Positions 16,465 to 24,932 of a DNA stretch of 64,000 bases are shown piece by piece. The notes below the pieces were generated by a model. The model did not search any database. It worked only from the letters and a program-made list of their open reading frames with translations, and had not been told where the DNA came from. The position numbers and the translations under genes are program-made. The DNA is from Arthrobacter sp. SLBN-112 (lineage in GTDB: Bacteria; Actinomycetota; Actinomycetes; Actinomycetales; Micrococcaceae). Position 1 is the first letter of the stretch; each line of letters begins with the position of its first letter. The stretch lies in NCBI RefSeq assembly GCF_006715225.1, contig NZ_VFMU01000001.1, positions 4,340,001 to 4,404,000 on the forward strand, given 5' to 3'.

Positions 16465-17118
16465 ATGACATTTGCCTTTGACAACTCCCCGGTGTGGCTG
16501 GATCTGCTGGGCGTGTTCTTCTTTGCCGTCTCGGGATCGCTGCTGGCGGCGCGGAAGCAGATCGACATTGTGGGATCGCTGTTGCTCGCCTCCCTGGTAG
16601 GGCTCGGCGGCGGCGTCATCCGGGACATCATCCTCGCCCTTGTCCCCGCGGCCTTCACAAATCCGGCATACCTGGCCCCGCCGCTGCTTGCCACGGTGCT
16701 GGTGTTCTTCCTGTTCTCCAGCGTGCAGCGGTACACCTCGCTGCTGATCCTTTTCGATGCCGCCGGCCTGGCCCTGTTCTGCATGACCGGCACGCTCAAG
16801 GCGCTGACCACGGGGCTTAACCCGGTGGCGTCCGTGCTGCTGGGCGTGACCACGGCGGTGGGCGGCGGGCTCCTGCGCGACATCACGGCCAATGAGGTTC
16901 CCGAGCTGTTCAACCCCGAGGACATCTACGCGCTGCCTGCTTTTGTGGGGGCTGCCATGACTGCGGTGCTGTGGGTCTTCGGCGTGTTCAACGTGCTGAC
17001 GGCGGCCAGCATTGCGGCTGTGGTTTTCACCTTCCGGGTCCTGGCCTGGCGGCGGTCCTGGCAGGCTCCCCTTGCCGTTCGCGGGTGGCACCGGCGGGTG
17101 GGTGGCACCGGGCTGTGA
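16465..17118 (+). CDS. TRIC channel family protein (UPF0126)
   Basis: A 217-residue integral membrane protein with two tandem copies of a three-helix unit followed by a seventh helix, the prokaryotic trimeric intracellular cation channel design. The repeated glycine motifs LVGLGGGVIRDIIL and TAVGGGLLRDIT are the family signatures. These proteins conduct monovalent cations, mainly potassium. The start at ATG 16465 gives a short cytosolic or external leader before helix 1; the ribosome site is weak. It is divergent from sirB with 61 bases between starts. Confidence 0.88.
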   Translation: MTFAFDNSPVWLDLLGVFFFAVSGSLLAARKQIDIVGSLLLASLVGLGGGVIRDIILALVPAAFTNPAYLAPPLLATVLVFFLFSSVQRYTSLLILFDAAGLALFCMTGTLKALTTGLNPVASVLLGVTTAVGGGLLRDITANEVPELFNPEDIYALPAFVGAAMTAVLWVFGVFNVLTAASIAAVVFTFRVLAWRRSWQAPLAVRGWHRRVGGTGL

Positions 17119-17164
17119 GGGCCGGTCCGGGTGTCATTTCGGGGTGCTCCGCATTGGCTAGGAT

Positions 17165-17599
17165 ATGAGCATGACTGACATGTTCCTCGAGAAGTTCCGC
17201 GCGCTTGTTCCGAAGTATCTCGAGGATGAATGGCAGGAAGAGGACGGCCTGACCCAGGAGGAACTGGACAAGGCCCTCGCCGAGCACCAGTTCGAGATTC
17301 CCCTGGTCCTGCGTGAGTTCTACCTGGCCCTGGGCGGCTGCGAGGACCTGATGGAGGCGTACCACTACTTCTGGGATCCCGAGGAGCTCGAGGTTGATGA
17401 CGAAGGCTTCCTCATGTTCCTCGAGGATGAAGAGGAAGCGTTCACGTGGGGCTTCCGCGTAGGCGACCTCAGCGTCCCCGATCCCATCGTCTACCGCCGC
17501 AACAATGCCCGCGGCCAGTGGAAGTCCGAGGAAGGGACCTTCTCCGAGTTCGTCTTCGACATGTTCGAGTGGGCGTTCGAGGACGAAGAGGAAGAGTAG
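17165..17599 (+). CDS. SMI1/KNR4 (SUKH)-like acidic protein
   Basis: A 144-residue, very acidic protein (C-terminus EWAFEDEEEE). The core IPLVLREFYLALGGCEDLM, followed by YHYFWDPEELEVDDE and WGFRVGD, resembles the SUKH fold (IPxxLREFYxxxGG and later WG/W positions). SUKH members are often immunity proteins against contact toxins, but single copies without toxins are also common housekeeping-like genes. No toxin gene is adjacent. It lies just upstream of repeat D2 and the nuclease gene. Function is not established. Confidence 0.7.
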   Translation: MSMTDMFLEKFRALVPKYLEDEWQEEDGLTQEELDKALAEHQFEIPLVLREFYLALGGCEDLMEAYHYFWDPEELEVDDEGFLMFLEDEEEAFTWGFRVGDLSVPDPIVYRRNNARGQWKSEEGTFSEFVFDMFEWAFEDEEEE

Positions 17600-17638
17600 G
17601 GGCTTCCCCCGCTTCCCTTGTTGCCTGGCCGCGGTCCT

Positions 17639-17706
17639 GGGGCACTTTGACACGGACACGCCGTGATCCGCGCCCATGGCGCGGTTGTCGCGGCTCAATG
17701 TGCCCC
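17639..17706 (+). repeat. Palindromic element D2 (family D, 68 bp)
   Basis: It begins GGGGCACTTTGACACGG and ends CAATGTGCCCC, with an inner CCGCGC/GCGCGG hairpin. It has the same orientation as D3; together D2 and D3 bracket the nuclease gene as direct repeats 993 bp apart, start to start. Confidence 0.85.
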
Positions 17707-17719
17707 ACGACGGCAGGGC

Positions 17720-18559
17720 TCACCTCACGCTGAATGATCCCCGCCGGCTCCGCTCCAGCACTGCCAAGACCTGGGCCACCATCTGCTCGGGATGATGAAC
17801 GACTTCCGCATAGCCGAACCTGAGGCAGAGACGACCGCCTACCACAGTGGCATTGTTCCGCACCCGGTCCTTCTTGACCTGCTTTGCCTCCAAATGGCTG
17901 GCCCCGTCGGTTTCCACCACCAGGCAATCCTCGATCAGGAAGTCCACCTCCCCCACGCCCTGGAGCTCAACGTGGCGGCGTACATGAAGGCCAGCCCTCC
18001 GGAAGTGGTAGTTGGCCAATACCTCCAGGACCGAATCGGCCCGGGGAATCACGTAATCCAGGACTGCCCGGGCCCGGGCGTTGCGGTTCCCGGGAAGTTT
18101 GCGCCGAAGGAATTCCACTGTCACATCTCCCCGTTGCGCCGCGCACTGAACCATGACTAACGCTTCCAGTTCAGGCAGGCAACGCAGGGCATGGATGAGG
18201 ACGTCCGCCAGGCCCGCCACCGGCAGCCATGGATGGACAGGGTGAAGTATCCGGCCGTGGGTTACGGTTCCCGGCACTGTCTTCTTGTGCCCAGGGCTTA
18301 GGTGGACCACGCAGGCCTTCTCCAAGGTCCACAGCTGATAGGCCGGGGCAGCGGAGAGGCAGGTCACGAACGCATTGTGCTGCAGCGCCAAACCGAGCGC
18401 GGCGCCTTCCGTCGGCAGGCCATAGACGCCCCGCCTGACCCGGACGACGCGGCCTGCTGCGAGGGCCTTGTCCACACGCGTTCTCGTGAACCCGGCACGG
18501 TGTAGTGAAGAAGTTCTGGCCACGCCTCCCCGATGACGGAGAAATCCTTCAATATCCAT
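17720..18559 (-). CDS. AbiEi-type winged-helix protein with DUF559/Vsr-like nuclease domain
   Basis: A 279-residue two-domain protein. Residues 1-50 (LRHRGGVARTSSLHRAGFTR and VVRVRRGVYGLP) match the N-terminal winged helix of AbiEi-type antitoxins. The C-terminal third (VGEVDFLIEDCLVVETDGAS, then VKKDRVRNN and LCLRFGYAEVV) has the D...ExD pattern of PD-(D/E)xK/Vsr-like DUF559 nucleases. Such proteins are frequent and multicopy in actinobacteria, with unknown function. The ATG at 18559 is the likely start, though its ribosome site is unusual. The gene is bracketed by repeats D2 and D3, suggesting a small module. No AbiEii partner is adjacent. Confidence 0.8.
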   Translation of the reverse strand: MDIEGFLRHRGGVARTSSLHRAGFTRTRVDKALAAGRVVRVRRGVYGLPTEGAALGLALQHNAFVTCLSAAPAYQLWTLEKACVVHLSPGHKKTVPGTVTHGRILHPVHPWLPVAGLADVLIHALRCLPELEALVMVQCAAQRGDVTVEFLRRKLPGNRNARARAVLDYVIPRADSVLEVLANYHFRRAGLHVRRHVELQGVGEVDFLIEDCLVVETDGASHLEAKQVKKDRVRNNATVVGGRLCLRFGYAEVVHHPEQMVAQVLAVLERSRRGSFSVR

Positions 18560-18631
18560 GGCTCCAGAGTCACCTGAACCCCGCCGCTGGCGACAGTTCC
18601 AGGCAGCGCCATGTGGAGAAGGCGCCCTCGT

Positions 18632-18699
18632 GGGGCACTTCGACACAGACTCGCCGCGAATCGAGTCCTGTCAGCAGAAGATAGGTCCCAAAGTGCCCC
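18632..18699 (+). repeat. Palindromic element D3 (family D, 68 bp)
   Basis: It begins GGGGCACTTCGACACAG and ends CAAAGTGCCCC, exactly 68 bp like D1 and D2. The interior has diverged while the terminal 11-bp arms and the adjacent GACACNGAC word are kept. Confidence 0.8.
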
Positions 18700-18711
18700 G
18701 CAACGGCAGGA

Positions 18712-18898
18712 GAGACGGAGCTGAAAAATCTTTGACACCAGCAGTAACAAGGGACTTGCATATTGTGACAAAGCTGTCATAAGCTATTCACGGATCCGCT
18801 AAACGCCTCCGGCGGGTCTGATGCGAACGGAGAGATGGCCCCGGTTCACAGCAGCTTAGGTTGTTGAGGACCGGGGCCGTCCCGTTAACGCCCCATCC
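18712..18898 (+). other. Gene-free stretch with strong hairpin, possible small RNA
   Basis: There is no coding frame of note. A promoter-like pair TTGCAT and CATAAG lies near 18756-18784. A perfect 9-bp GC stem (GGCCCCGGT, 18837-18845, with 18870-18878) is extended inside by CAGCAG/TTGTTG pairing. A smaller CGCC/GGCG hairpin precedes it. It could be a short structured transcript or simply untranslated sequence; I matched it to no known RNA family. Confidence 0.25.
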
Positions 18899-18960
18899 CA
18901 TCGATTGCTCCGCACTTGTCGTTATGGCGCGTCAAAACGACAAGTACGGAGCAATCGATG
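18899..18960. repeat. Palindromic element A2 (family A, 62 bp)
   Basis: Arms of 25 nt starting CATCGATTGCTCC with a single mismatch, around a 12-nt centre. It lies directly beyond the terminator of the polyprenyl synthase operon. Confidence 0.92.
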
Positions 18961-19007
18961 AAAAGAAGAAGCCCGGCCCCACCTGGATCAACCAGGGGAA
19001 CCGGGCT
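18961..19007 (-). terminator. Intrinsic terminator of the menaquinone operon
   Basis: On the minus strand an AGCCCGG/CCGGGCT stem with an inner CCTGG/CCAGG part is followed by TTCTTCTTTT. It starts 17 bases after the polyprenyl synthase stop and touches repeat A2. Confidence 0.85.
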
Positions 19008-19023
19008 CCTGACAAACTAGTGG

Positions 19024-20124
19024 TCAGCTGGCGCGGTCCACCACGGCCAGCGCGAAGTTGGACAAGGACTCCTTGACCACGCCCTCGGGCAGCGGGGCCA
19101 GGGCGGCGATGGCTTCATCAGCCCACCGGCGTGCCACCACCCAGGACTCGGCCGTGACAGGGTGCTCGCGGAGTCCGGCGACGGCGGCGGCAAGAGCCTC
19201 ATCAGAGGACAGGTCGCCATCAATCAGCGTCAAAAGCTCGACGGCGGACTGGTCACCATCAGCGCCAGCCTTGCGCAGGAGCAGCACGGGCAGCGTGGGA
19301 ACCCCTTCGCGCAGGTCGGTACCGGGTGACTTGCCGGACTTCACTTTGACGCCGGTGACATCGATGACGTCATCAGCCAACTGGAAGGCCACACCCACCT
19401 TCTCGCCGTATTCCACCAGGATGTCCTCGAAAGCCTCGTCAGCACCGGAGAAGATGGCACCGAACTGGCCGGAGGCAGCCACCAGTGAACCGGTCTTGTC
19501 CGCGATGACTGACAGGTAGTGCTCCACCGGATCCTCGTCCGGGCGGGGTCCCACAGTCTCATGCAGCTGGCCCAGGCAGAGCCGCTCGAAGGTCCGGGCC
19601 TGGATTCCCAGGGCACGCCCACCAAGCTCGGACACCAGGATGGAGGCGCGGGCAAAAATGAGGTCGCCGGTGAGGACGGCCACGGAGTTGCCCCACACCT
19701 CGTGGGCGGTGGGTGCGCCGCGGCGGAACGGCGCAGAGTCCATGACGTCGTCGTGGTACAGGGTTGCCAGGTGCGTCAGTTCCACCACGACGGCGGCCTG
19801 CACCACCGCGGGCAGCGACGCGTCACCGAGGTGGGCGCAGAGCAGCGTCAGCAGCGGCCGGATGCGCTTGCCGCCGGCTTCCACCAGGTGGCGCGACGTT
19901 GCGTCAGCCAGGGGATCCGAGTTGGCGATGGCTTCGCGGAGCTTCTTCTCCACCTTGGCCAGGTTGGTGGTGATGGCAGGGCCCAGTTCAGCATCCGCTG
20001 CAATGGCCGCAAAGCCGGCCGGCAGCTGGAGTCCCGTGGCGATGGCCGTGGTGTTGAGGCTGGGTTCGGAGTCCGGCAGGCCGTGCCCGGCGTGCGTCCA
20101 GCTGTGGTCTGCGGATTTGGTCAC
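19024..20124 (-). CDS. Polyprenyl diphosphate synthase (menaquinone side chain, heptaprenyl-type)
   Basis: A 366-residue trans-prenyltransferase. The two aspartate-rich motifs are visible as LYHDDVMDSAPFRRG and LADDVIDVTG, with GGKRIRPLL near residue 90. It would elongate isopentenyl diphosphate units to the long tail attached to menaquinone; exact chain length cannot be read here. The GTG start at 20124 overlaps the menJ stop as GTGA, with AGGG seven bases upstream, indicating coupling. The N-terminal 40 residues are not part of the conserved fold. Confidence 0.9.
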   Translation of the reverse strand: MTKSADHSWTHAGHGLPDSEPSLNTTAIATGLQLPAGFAAIAADAELGPAITTNLAKVEKKLREAIANSDPLADATSRHLVEAGGKRIRPLLTLLCAHLGDASLPAVVQAAVVVELTHLATLYHDDVMDSAPFRRGAPTAHEVWGNSVAVLTGDLIFARASILVSELGGRALGIQARTFERLCLGQLHETVGPRPDEDPVEHYLSVIADKTGSLVAASGQFGAIFSGADEAFEDILVEYGEKVGVAFQLADDVIDVTGVKVKSGKSPGTDLREGVPTLPVLLLRKAGADGDQSAVELLTLIDGDLSSDEALAAAVAGLREHPVTAESWVVARRWADEAIAALAPLPEGVVKESLSNFALAVVDRAS

Positions 20125-21461
20125 GGGTTAACCCTAACTTTTTGTTGCGGATACCGCTGGTTCGGAGCTGACGGGGTGGGCGAAGTATTGGATGTGGCCG
20201 GAACCAGCGATTCCAGGACGCGGATCACCCGGTCCTCGAAGCCCTTGGCGGAGGGGTCCGTGAGGTTGGCCAGCAGCCGCACCACGAACCGCATCAGCAC
20301 AGGGATCGGCATGCCGGTCCGCAGCGCCAGTTTCATGACGGCGGGCTTTCCGATCAGCGCGGCGAAGGCCCGGCCAAGGGTGAAGTGCGAGCCCCACTGG
20401 TCCCGCACATAGTCCGCGTACCGCGAAAGGTGCGCGTCGGCGTCGTGCTTTCCGCCCGCTGTCAAAGAGCGCGAGGAGGCGTCGATGATGAACTCCGCGG
20501 CGAAGCGCGCCGACTCCATCGCGTAGGAGATGCCCTCGCCGTTGAACGGGGAGACCATGCCGCCGGCGTCGCCCAGGAGCAGCAGGCCGGGCGAGTAGTG
20601 CGGGGTGCGGTTGAAGCCCATGGGCAGCGCGGCGCCGCGGATCTCCCCCACCTGGTTCTCCGGGGTGAAGCCCCAGTCGGCGGGCATGCCGGCGGTCCAT
20701 TCGCGCAGCACCTGCTTGTAGTCAAGCTTGCCGAATTCCTTGGAGGAGTTCAGGATGCCCAGCCCCACGTTGGAGGTTCCGTCGCCCACGCCGAACACCC
20801 AGCCGTAGCCCGGCAGCAGCTTTCCGTCGCGGCCGGGGAGCTCCAGCCAGCCTTCCATCCAGTCGTCGTCGGTGCGCGGCGACGTGAAGTAGGTGCGGAC
20901 GGCAACACCGAGCGGGCGGTCGTCACGCTTTCGGATGCCGAGCGAGACGGCGGTGCGGGTGGAGTTTCCGTCGGCGGCGAGCACGACGTCGGCACTGAAC
21001 TCCTGCGTCTTTCCCGTCTTGCGTCCGGACTCGTCGAGGAGCGCTGCGCGGACCCCGGTGACACGGCCGTCGTCGTTCCTGATGGCATCGGTGACGCTGT
21101 GCCGCTCGAGGATGGTGGCGCCGGCGGCCTGCGCATGCCGGGCCAGCTCCTCGTCAAAACCGAGCCGGGTGCGGATCAGCCCATACTGGGGGAAGTCGGA
21201 CACCTCAGGCCAGGGCAGTTCGATGGTGCGGCCGCCGGCGATCAGGCGCAGGCCTTTGTTCCGGCGCCAGCCGTCGTTCTCCGGGTGCGGGAGGCCGAGC
21301 TTCTGGATCTCGCGGACGGCGCGGGGTGTGAGGCCGTCACCACAGACCTTCTCCCGCGGGAAAGCTGTCTTTTCCAGCACGGTAACGTCCAGGCCGGCCT
21401 TGGCGAGGTAGTACGCGGCCGTGGATCCTGCCGGACCCGCGCCGACAATCAGTACCTTCAC
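20121..21461 (-). CDS. menJ: Geranylgeranyl reductase family protein, probable menaquinone reductase
   Basis: A 446-residue FAD-dependent reductase. The nucleotide-binding motif VLIVGAGPAGSTAAYYLAKAG opens the protein; EKVCGDGLTPRAV and GDAGGMVSPFNGEGISYAMES are signatures of the geranylgeranyl reductase family. In mycobacteria the homologue MenJ saturates one isoprene unit of menaquinone; the position between menG and the tail-synthesising gene supports the same role. The GTG start at 21461 lies three bases after the menG stop. The last 25 residues are Ser/Pro-rich. Confidence 0.87.
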   Translation of the reverse strand: MKVLIVGAGPAGSTAAYYLAKAGLDVTVLEKTAFPREKVCGDGLTPRAVREIQKLGLPHPENDGWRRNKGLRLIAGGRTIELPWPEVSDFPQYGLIRTRLGFDEELARHAQAAGATILERHSVTDAIRNDDGRVTGVRAALLDESGRKTGKTQEFSADVVLAADGNSTRTAVSLGIRKRDDRPLGVAVRTYFTSPRTDDDWMEGWLELPGRDGKLLPGYGWVFGVGDGTSNVGLGILNSSKEFGKLDYKQVLREWTAGMPADWGFTPENQVGEIRGAALPMGFNRTPHYSPGLLLLGDAGGMVSPFNGEGISYAMESARFAAEFIIDASSRSLTAGGKHDADAHLSRYADYVRDQWGSHFTLGRAFAALIGKPAVMKLALRTGMPIPVLMRFVVRLLANLTDPSAKGFEDRVIRVLESLVPATSNTSPTPSAPNQRYPQQKVRVNP

Positions 21462-21464
21462 AGG

Positions 21465-22244
21465 TCAGCGGACGATGTTGCGGCGCAGCTTGGCCACCGG
21501 GCCCTTGTGCGCGGCGATGGCGGCAGCGGCACCGTCCGGTGAGGAATCGGCGGGCTTGAAGGCACGGTGGACGGCCACAATGCCGCCGGTGAGGTTGCGG
21601 TAGGTGACATTTTCCCAGCCCGCTTCCTGCAGCCAGGCGGCGAGGTGGTCCTGGTCCGGCCAGGCGCGGATGGACTCGGCCAGGTACACGTACGCGTCCG
21701 GGTTGGAGGCGACCTTGACAGCGATGGCCGGCAGCGCCCGCATCAGGTATTCGGTGTACATGGTGCGCCACAGCGGAACCACAGGCTGCGAGAACTCGGC
21801 GATGACCAGCCGGCCGCCGGGTTTGGTCACGCGGATCATCTCCTGCAGCGCCTTCTTGGGCTCGTTCACGTTGCGCAGGCCGAAGGAGATGGTGGTGGCG
21901 TCAAAGGTGTTGTCAGCGAACGGCAGGTTGGTGGCGTCACCGGCAATGAAATTGATGTCCGGGCGGCGGCGCTTGCCCACCTTGAGCATGCCCAGGGAGA
22001 AGTCGCAGGCCACCACATCTATGCCGGCATCGGCATACGGTTCGCTGGAGGTACCCGTTCCGGCGGCCAGATCCAGGACCCGCTGGCCCTTGGAGACTTC
22101 CATGGCGTCCACCACGATCTTCCGCCAGCGGCGGGTCTGCCCCATGGAGAGGACATCGTTGACGACGTCGTATTTCGGTGCGACGTCGTCAAACATCGTG
22201 GCTACTTCGTCCGGACGCTTATCCAAGGATGCTCGGTTCACCAT
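21465..22244 (-). CDS. menG: Demethylmenaquinone methyltransferase
   Basis: A 259-residue SAM-dependent methyltransferase (UbiE/MenG family) performing the last methylation of the naphthoquinone ring. Family signatures are [20 protein letters not shown], the SAM motif [14 protein letters not shown], and [19 protein letters not shown]. The C-terminal 25 residues are an Ala-rich, basic extension. It is first in a tightly spaced operon menG-menJ-polyprenyl synthase and is divergent from menF, with 134 bases between starts. Confidence 0.94.
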   Translation of the reverse strand: MVNRASLDKRPDEVATMFDDVAPKYDVVNDVLSMGQTRRWRKIVVDAMEVSKGQRVLDLAAGTGTSSEPYADAGIDVVACDFSLGMLKVGKRRRPDINFIAGDATNLPFADNTFDATTISFGLRNVNEPKKALQEMIRVTKPGGRLVIAEFSQPVVPLWRTMYTEYLMRALPAIAVKVASNPDAYVYLAESIRAWPDQDHLAAWLQEAGWENVTYRNLTGGIVAVHRAFKPADSSPDGAAAAIAAHKGPVAKLRRNIVR

Positions 22245-22378
22245 GACATTGTCTCAAATGTTCCCGGAGGTGCTGACCAGCCCCGATTTGCCGCATCCCG
22301 CCTGCACCAAGGCGTCACCAGGGCTGCACCAGGGCGCCGGGGAGGCCATGGAGTACGCGGGAGTAGTGTTGTCTCATC

Positions 22379-23794
22379 ATGACGAGCACGTTCCGCACCT
22401 TGACAGTCCCCCTGGATGGCAAAGCGTTCCCCGGGGGGCTGCCTTCGTTTCTGGTCAGGGACGATGTCCTGTGCTGGACCCGGCGGGAAGCCGGGCTGGC
22501 TGGGTTCGGCGAGATAGCGCGCTTCACCGCCACCGGGCCTGACCGGTTCCTGGAGGCGGACATCTGGTGGCGGCACCTGGTCCTTGAGGCTGACGCCACT
22601 GACTCCGTTGAGCTGCCGGGCACCGGCCCCGTCGCGTTTGGCTCCTTTGCCTTCTCCAAAACGTCCGCCCATGAGTCCCGTTTGATCGTGCCGGAGATCG
22701 TGGTGGGCGTGCGGGACAACCAGGCATGGCTTACCCAGTTGACGTTCGACGACGGCCCGCTCACCGAGGAGTCGGCCCTCGCCGCACTTGACCGCTGGCT
22801 CACCGGTGGTCCCGCCGGCGCGGACGCTGCCGGCGCCCCGGACGCTGAGAGCACGACGGCGGCAGCGGACTCTGCCGGGAACGCCCCCTTGGGTGCCGTG
22901 CCCGGGAAAGCCGGCGGCGCCGTCGTGCGTCCCCTTCCCCTGGCCGCCGGCGCAACCCTGCATACCGGCTCCCTCAGCGAGGAAGCGTGGATGGATGCCG
23001 TGGCCGCCGGCGTTGCCGAGATCCGCACGGGAGCGCTGGAAAAGCTGGTGCTGGCCCGGGACGTCGTGGCTACTATTCCATCCGGCGTACATGCCTCAGA
23101 GGTGTTGCGCGAACTCGCCGCGAGGTACCGCGAATGCTGGACCTACGGCGTGGACGGGCTGGTGGGGGCCACCCCCGAGATGCTGATCCAGGTGGAGGGC
23201 CGCACGGCTCAGGCCCGCGTGCTGGCCGGCACCCTTGACCGCCGCGACGCGCACGGCGAGGACGGGCCGCCCATGGATTACGCAACGCGCGTGCTGGCCG
23301 GGTCCGAAAAGCAGCGGCACGAGCATGAGATTGCCATCCAGTCCCTGACCAAGCAGCTGGCGCCGTTCTCGGAGGCCATGAATGCCCACGACGAGCCCTT
23401 CATCCTGGAGCTGCCCAACGTCTGGCACCTGGCCTCGGACGTTAAGGCGGAACTCACCGAGGTGGAAGGCCACGTGCCCACCTGCCTTGCCCTTATCAAC
23501 GCACTGCACCCTACGGCGGCCGTCTGCGGAACCCCGACACTGGTGGCGGGCGAACTGATCCGGAAGCTCGAGCATCTGGACCGCGGCCCCTACGCGGGGC
23601 CGGTGGGCTGGCTGGACGCGGCCGGGAACGGCGAATGGGGCATCGCCCTGCGCGGCGCCGTCATCGAGTCGCCGCAGACTGTGCGGCTATACGCCGGGTG
23701 CGGCATCGTGGACGGTTCCCAGCCGAAGGCGGAACTGGCCGAAACGTGGGCCAAGTTCCGGCCAATGCTGGAGTCGTTGGGCATCAGCAGCTAA
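22379..23794 (+). CDS. menF: Isochorismate synthase
   Basis: A 471-residue chorismate-utilising enzyme making isochorismate for menaquinone (or a siderophore, less likely in this context). The C-terminal catalytic domain shows ALEKLVLARDVV, RYRECWTYGVDGLVGATPEM, AGTLDRR, then LHPTAAVCGTP and GPYAGPVGWLDAAGNGEW, matching the MenF/EntC family. A 35-residue Ala/Gly-rich insertion lies around residue 140. It is divergent from menG and is followed by repeat B1. Confidence 0.92.
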   Translation: MTSTFRTLTVPLDGKAFPGGLPSFLVRDDVLCWTRREAGLAGFGEIARFTATGPDRFLEADIWWRHLVLEADATDSVELPGTGPVAFGSFAFSKTSAHESRLIVPEIVVGVRDNQAWLTQLTFDDGPLTEESALAALDRWLTGGPAGADAAGAPDAESTTAAADSAGNAPLGAVPGKAGGAVVRPLPLAAGATLHTGSLSEEAWMDAVAAGVAEIRTGALEKLVLARDVVATIPSGVHASEVLRELAARYRECWTYGVDGLVGATPEMLIQVEGRTAQARVLAGTLDRRDAHGEDGPPMDYATRVLAGSEKQRHEHEIAIQSLTKQLAPFSEAMNAHDEPFILELPNVWHLASDVKAELTEVEGHVPTCLALINALHPTAAVCGTPTLVAGELIRKLEHLDRGPYAGPVGWLDAAGNGEWGIALRGAVIESPQTVRLYAGCGIVDGSQPKAELAETWAKFRPMLESLGISS

Positions 23795-23805
23795 GACGAT
23801 ACCCT

Positions 23806-23871
23806 CCCAACTAGGTAGCAGTAAGTTTCGTTTAGAGGGGTCAAAACGACATTTACTGCTACCTAGTTGGG
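23806..23871. repeat. Palindromic element B1 (family B, 66 bp)
   Basis: Arms of 27 nt beginning CCCAACTAGGTAGCAGTAA with two mismatches, and a 12-nt centre. It lies 11 bases after the menF stop, between two plus-strand genes. Confidence 0.92.
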
Positions 23872-24038
23872 TAAGGAGTCTGGGATCGCGGACAACGGGT
23901 GGCGTGGAAGGCTTGAATCTTGTTGTGGTTTAGTTATCCAATAATCAAAAGAAGTTTTCTGTGATGCACATCTCCTTATCGGCGCTACACTATGAACCGG
24001 TTTAGTCCCGCATACCCCTGCAACAAAAGGTAAGAAAT

Positions 24039-24839
24039 ATGCAGCTCAAGTCCCTGGCCACGGCCAAAATGTCAGCCAAGGCAGCAGCACTCCTGGCCGC
24101 CGGCGTTCTCACACTCACGGCATGCGGCGGAAGCTCAACCCCAGCAGCCTCCGAAGGCGGCATCAAACTGATCAACGCCGGCAAACTTACTGTCTGCTCC
24201 GACATCCCCTACGAGCCCTTCGAATTCCAGAAGGACGGCAAGACCGTCGGTTTCGACATCGACATCGCCAACGAAGTAGCCAAGGACCTCGGCGCGGAAC
24301 TCAACACGGTGGACAGCTCCTTCGAAGCCATCGAGACCGGCACCGCACTCACCCAGTGCGACGTGTCCATCTCTTCGATCTCCATCACCGATACGCGTAA
24401 GTCGGTCATGGACTTCTCCACGCCCTACCTGGATGACGACCTGACGCTGGTGGCCAGCACCGATTCCGGAATCAAGAGCCTGGATGACGCCAAGGGCAAG
24501 AAGGTGGGCGTCCAGCAGGCCACCACCGGCGCTGAGTACGCCAAGGACAAGGGCATCGAGGCACAGCAGTTTGAGGACACCGGCCTCCTGGTCCAAGCCC
24601 TCCAGGCGGGCACCGTCGACGCCGCCCTGGGCAACCAGTCGGTCCTGGGCTACGCCATCAAGGACGATCCCAAGTTCAAGAGCGTCGAGGACTTCGCAAC
24701 GGGCGAGAAGCTCGGCATTGCCGTCAAGAAGGGCAACACGGCCATGCTGGAGAAGGTCAATGGCACGCTCAAGCGCCTGACCGATGACGGCTCGCTGGAA
24801 AAGTTCAAGACCACCTGGTTCGGCCAGACCGCCAAGTAG
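24039..24839 (+). CDS. Amino-acid ABC transporter substrate-binding lipoprotein
   Basis: A 266-residue extracellular binding protein. The signal peptide ends in the lipobox LTAC (cysteine about residue 29). The mature part has KLTVCSDIPYEPFEFQKDGK and VGFDIDIANEVAKDLG, typical of family 3 (polar amino acid) solute-binding proteins, and TDTRKSVMDFSTPYLDDDLT. The ATG at 24039 follows AAAGGTAAGAAAT. The 167 bases between repeat B1 and the start are AT-rich for this genome and probably hold the promoter (TACACTATGAA near 23986). Ligand identity is unknown; it is first in a three-gene importer operon. Confidence 0.92.
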   Translation: MQLKSLATAKMSAKAAALLAAGVLTLTACGGSSTPAASEGGIKLINAGKLTVCSDIPYEPFEFQKDGKTVGFDIDIANEVAKDLGAELNTVDSSFEAIETGTALTQCDVSISSISITDTRKSVMDFSTPYLDDDLTLVASTDSGIKSLDDAKGKKVGVQQATTGAEYAKDKGIEAQQFEDTGLLVQALQAGTVDAALGNQSVLGYAIKDDPKFKSVEDFATGEKLGIAVKKGNTAMLEKVNGTLKRLTDDGSLEKFKTTWFGQTAK

Positions 24840-24861
24840 GCCTGCGGGCTATCGAACGCCG

Positions 24862-24905
24862 CTGGGGCCCCGGACAGGCTGTAGTCAGTCCGTCCGGGGC
24901 CTCAG
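24862..24905 (+). terminator. Intercistronic hairpin (possible attenuator)
   Basis: A stem of at least 10 bp (GGCCCCGGAC, 24866-24875, with 24892-24901) lies between the binding-protein and permease genes. There is no T-run. Such hairpins often raise the amount of binding-protein mRNA relative to the membrane genes. Confidence 0.6.
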
Positions 24906-24932
24906 CCACGCACAACGAAATGTGAGCTATTA

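Noticed and set aside
18958..19020. A 20-codon frame beginning ATGAAAAGAAGAAG right after repeat A2, with the repeat giving an ideal ribosome site
   Set aside because: The A-rich start is the U-tract of the minus-strand terminator and the rest is the terminator stem; the frame is an accident of that structure.
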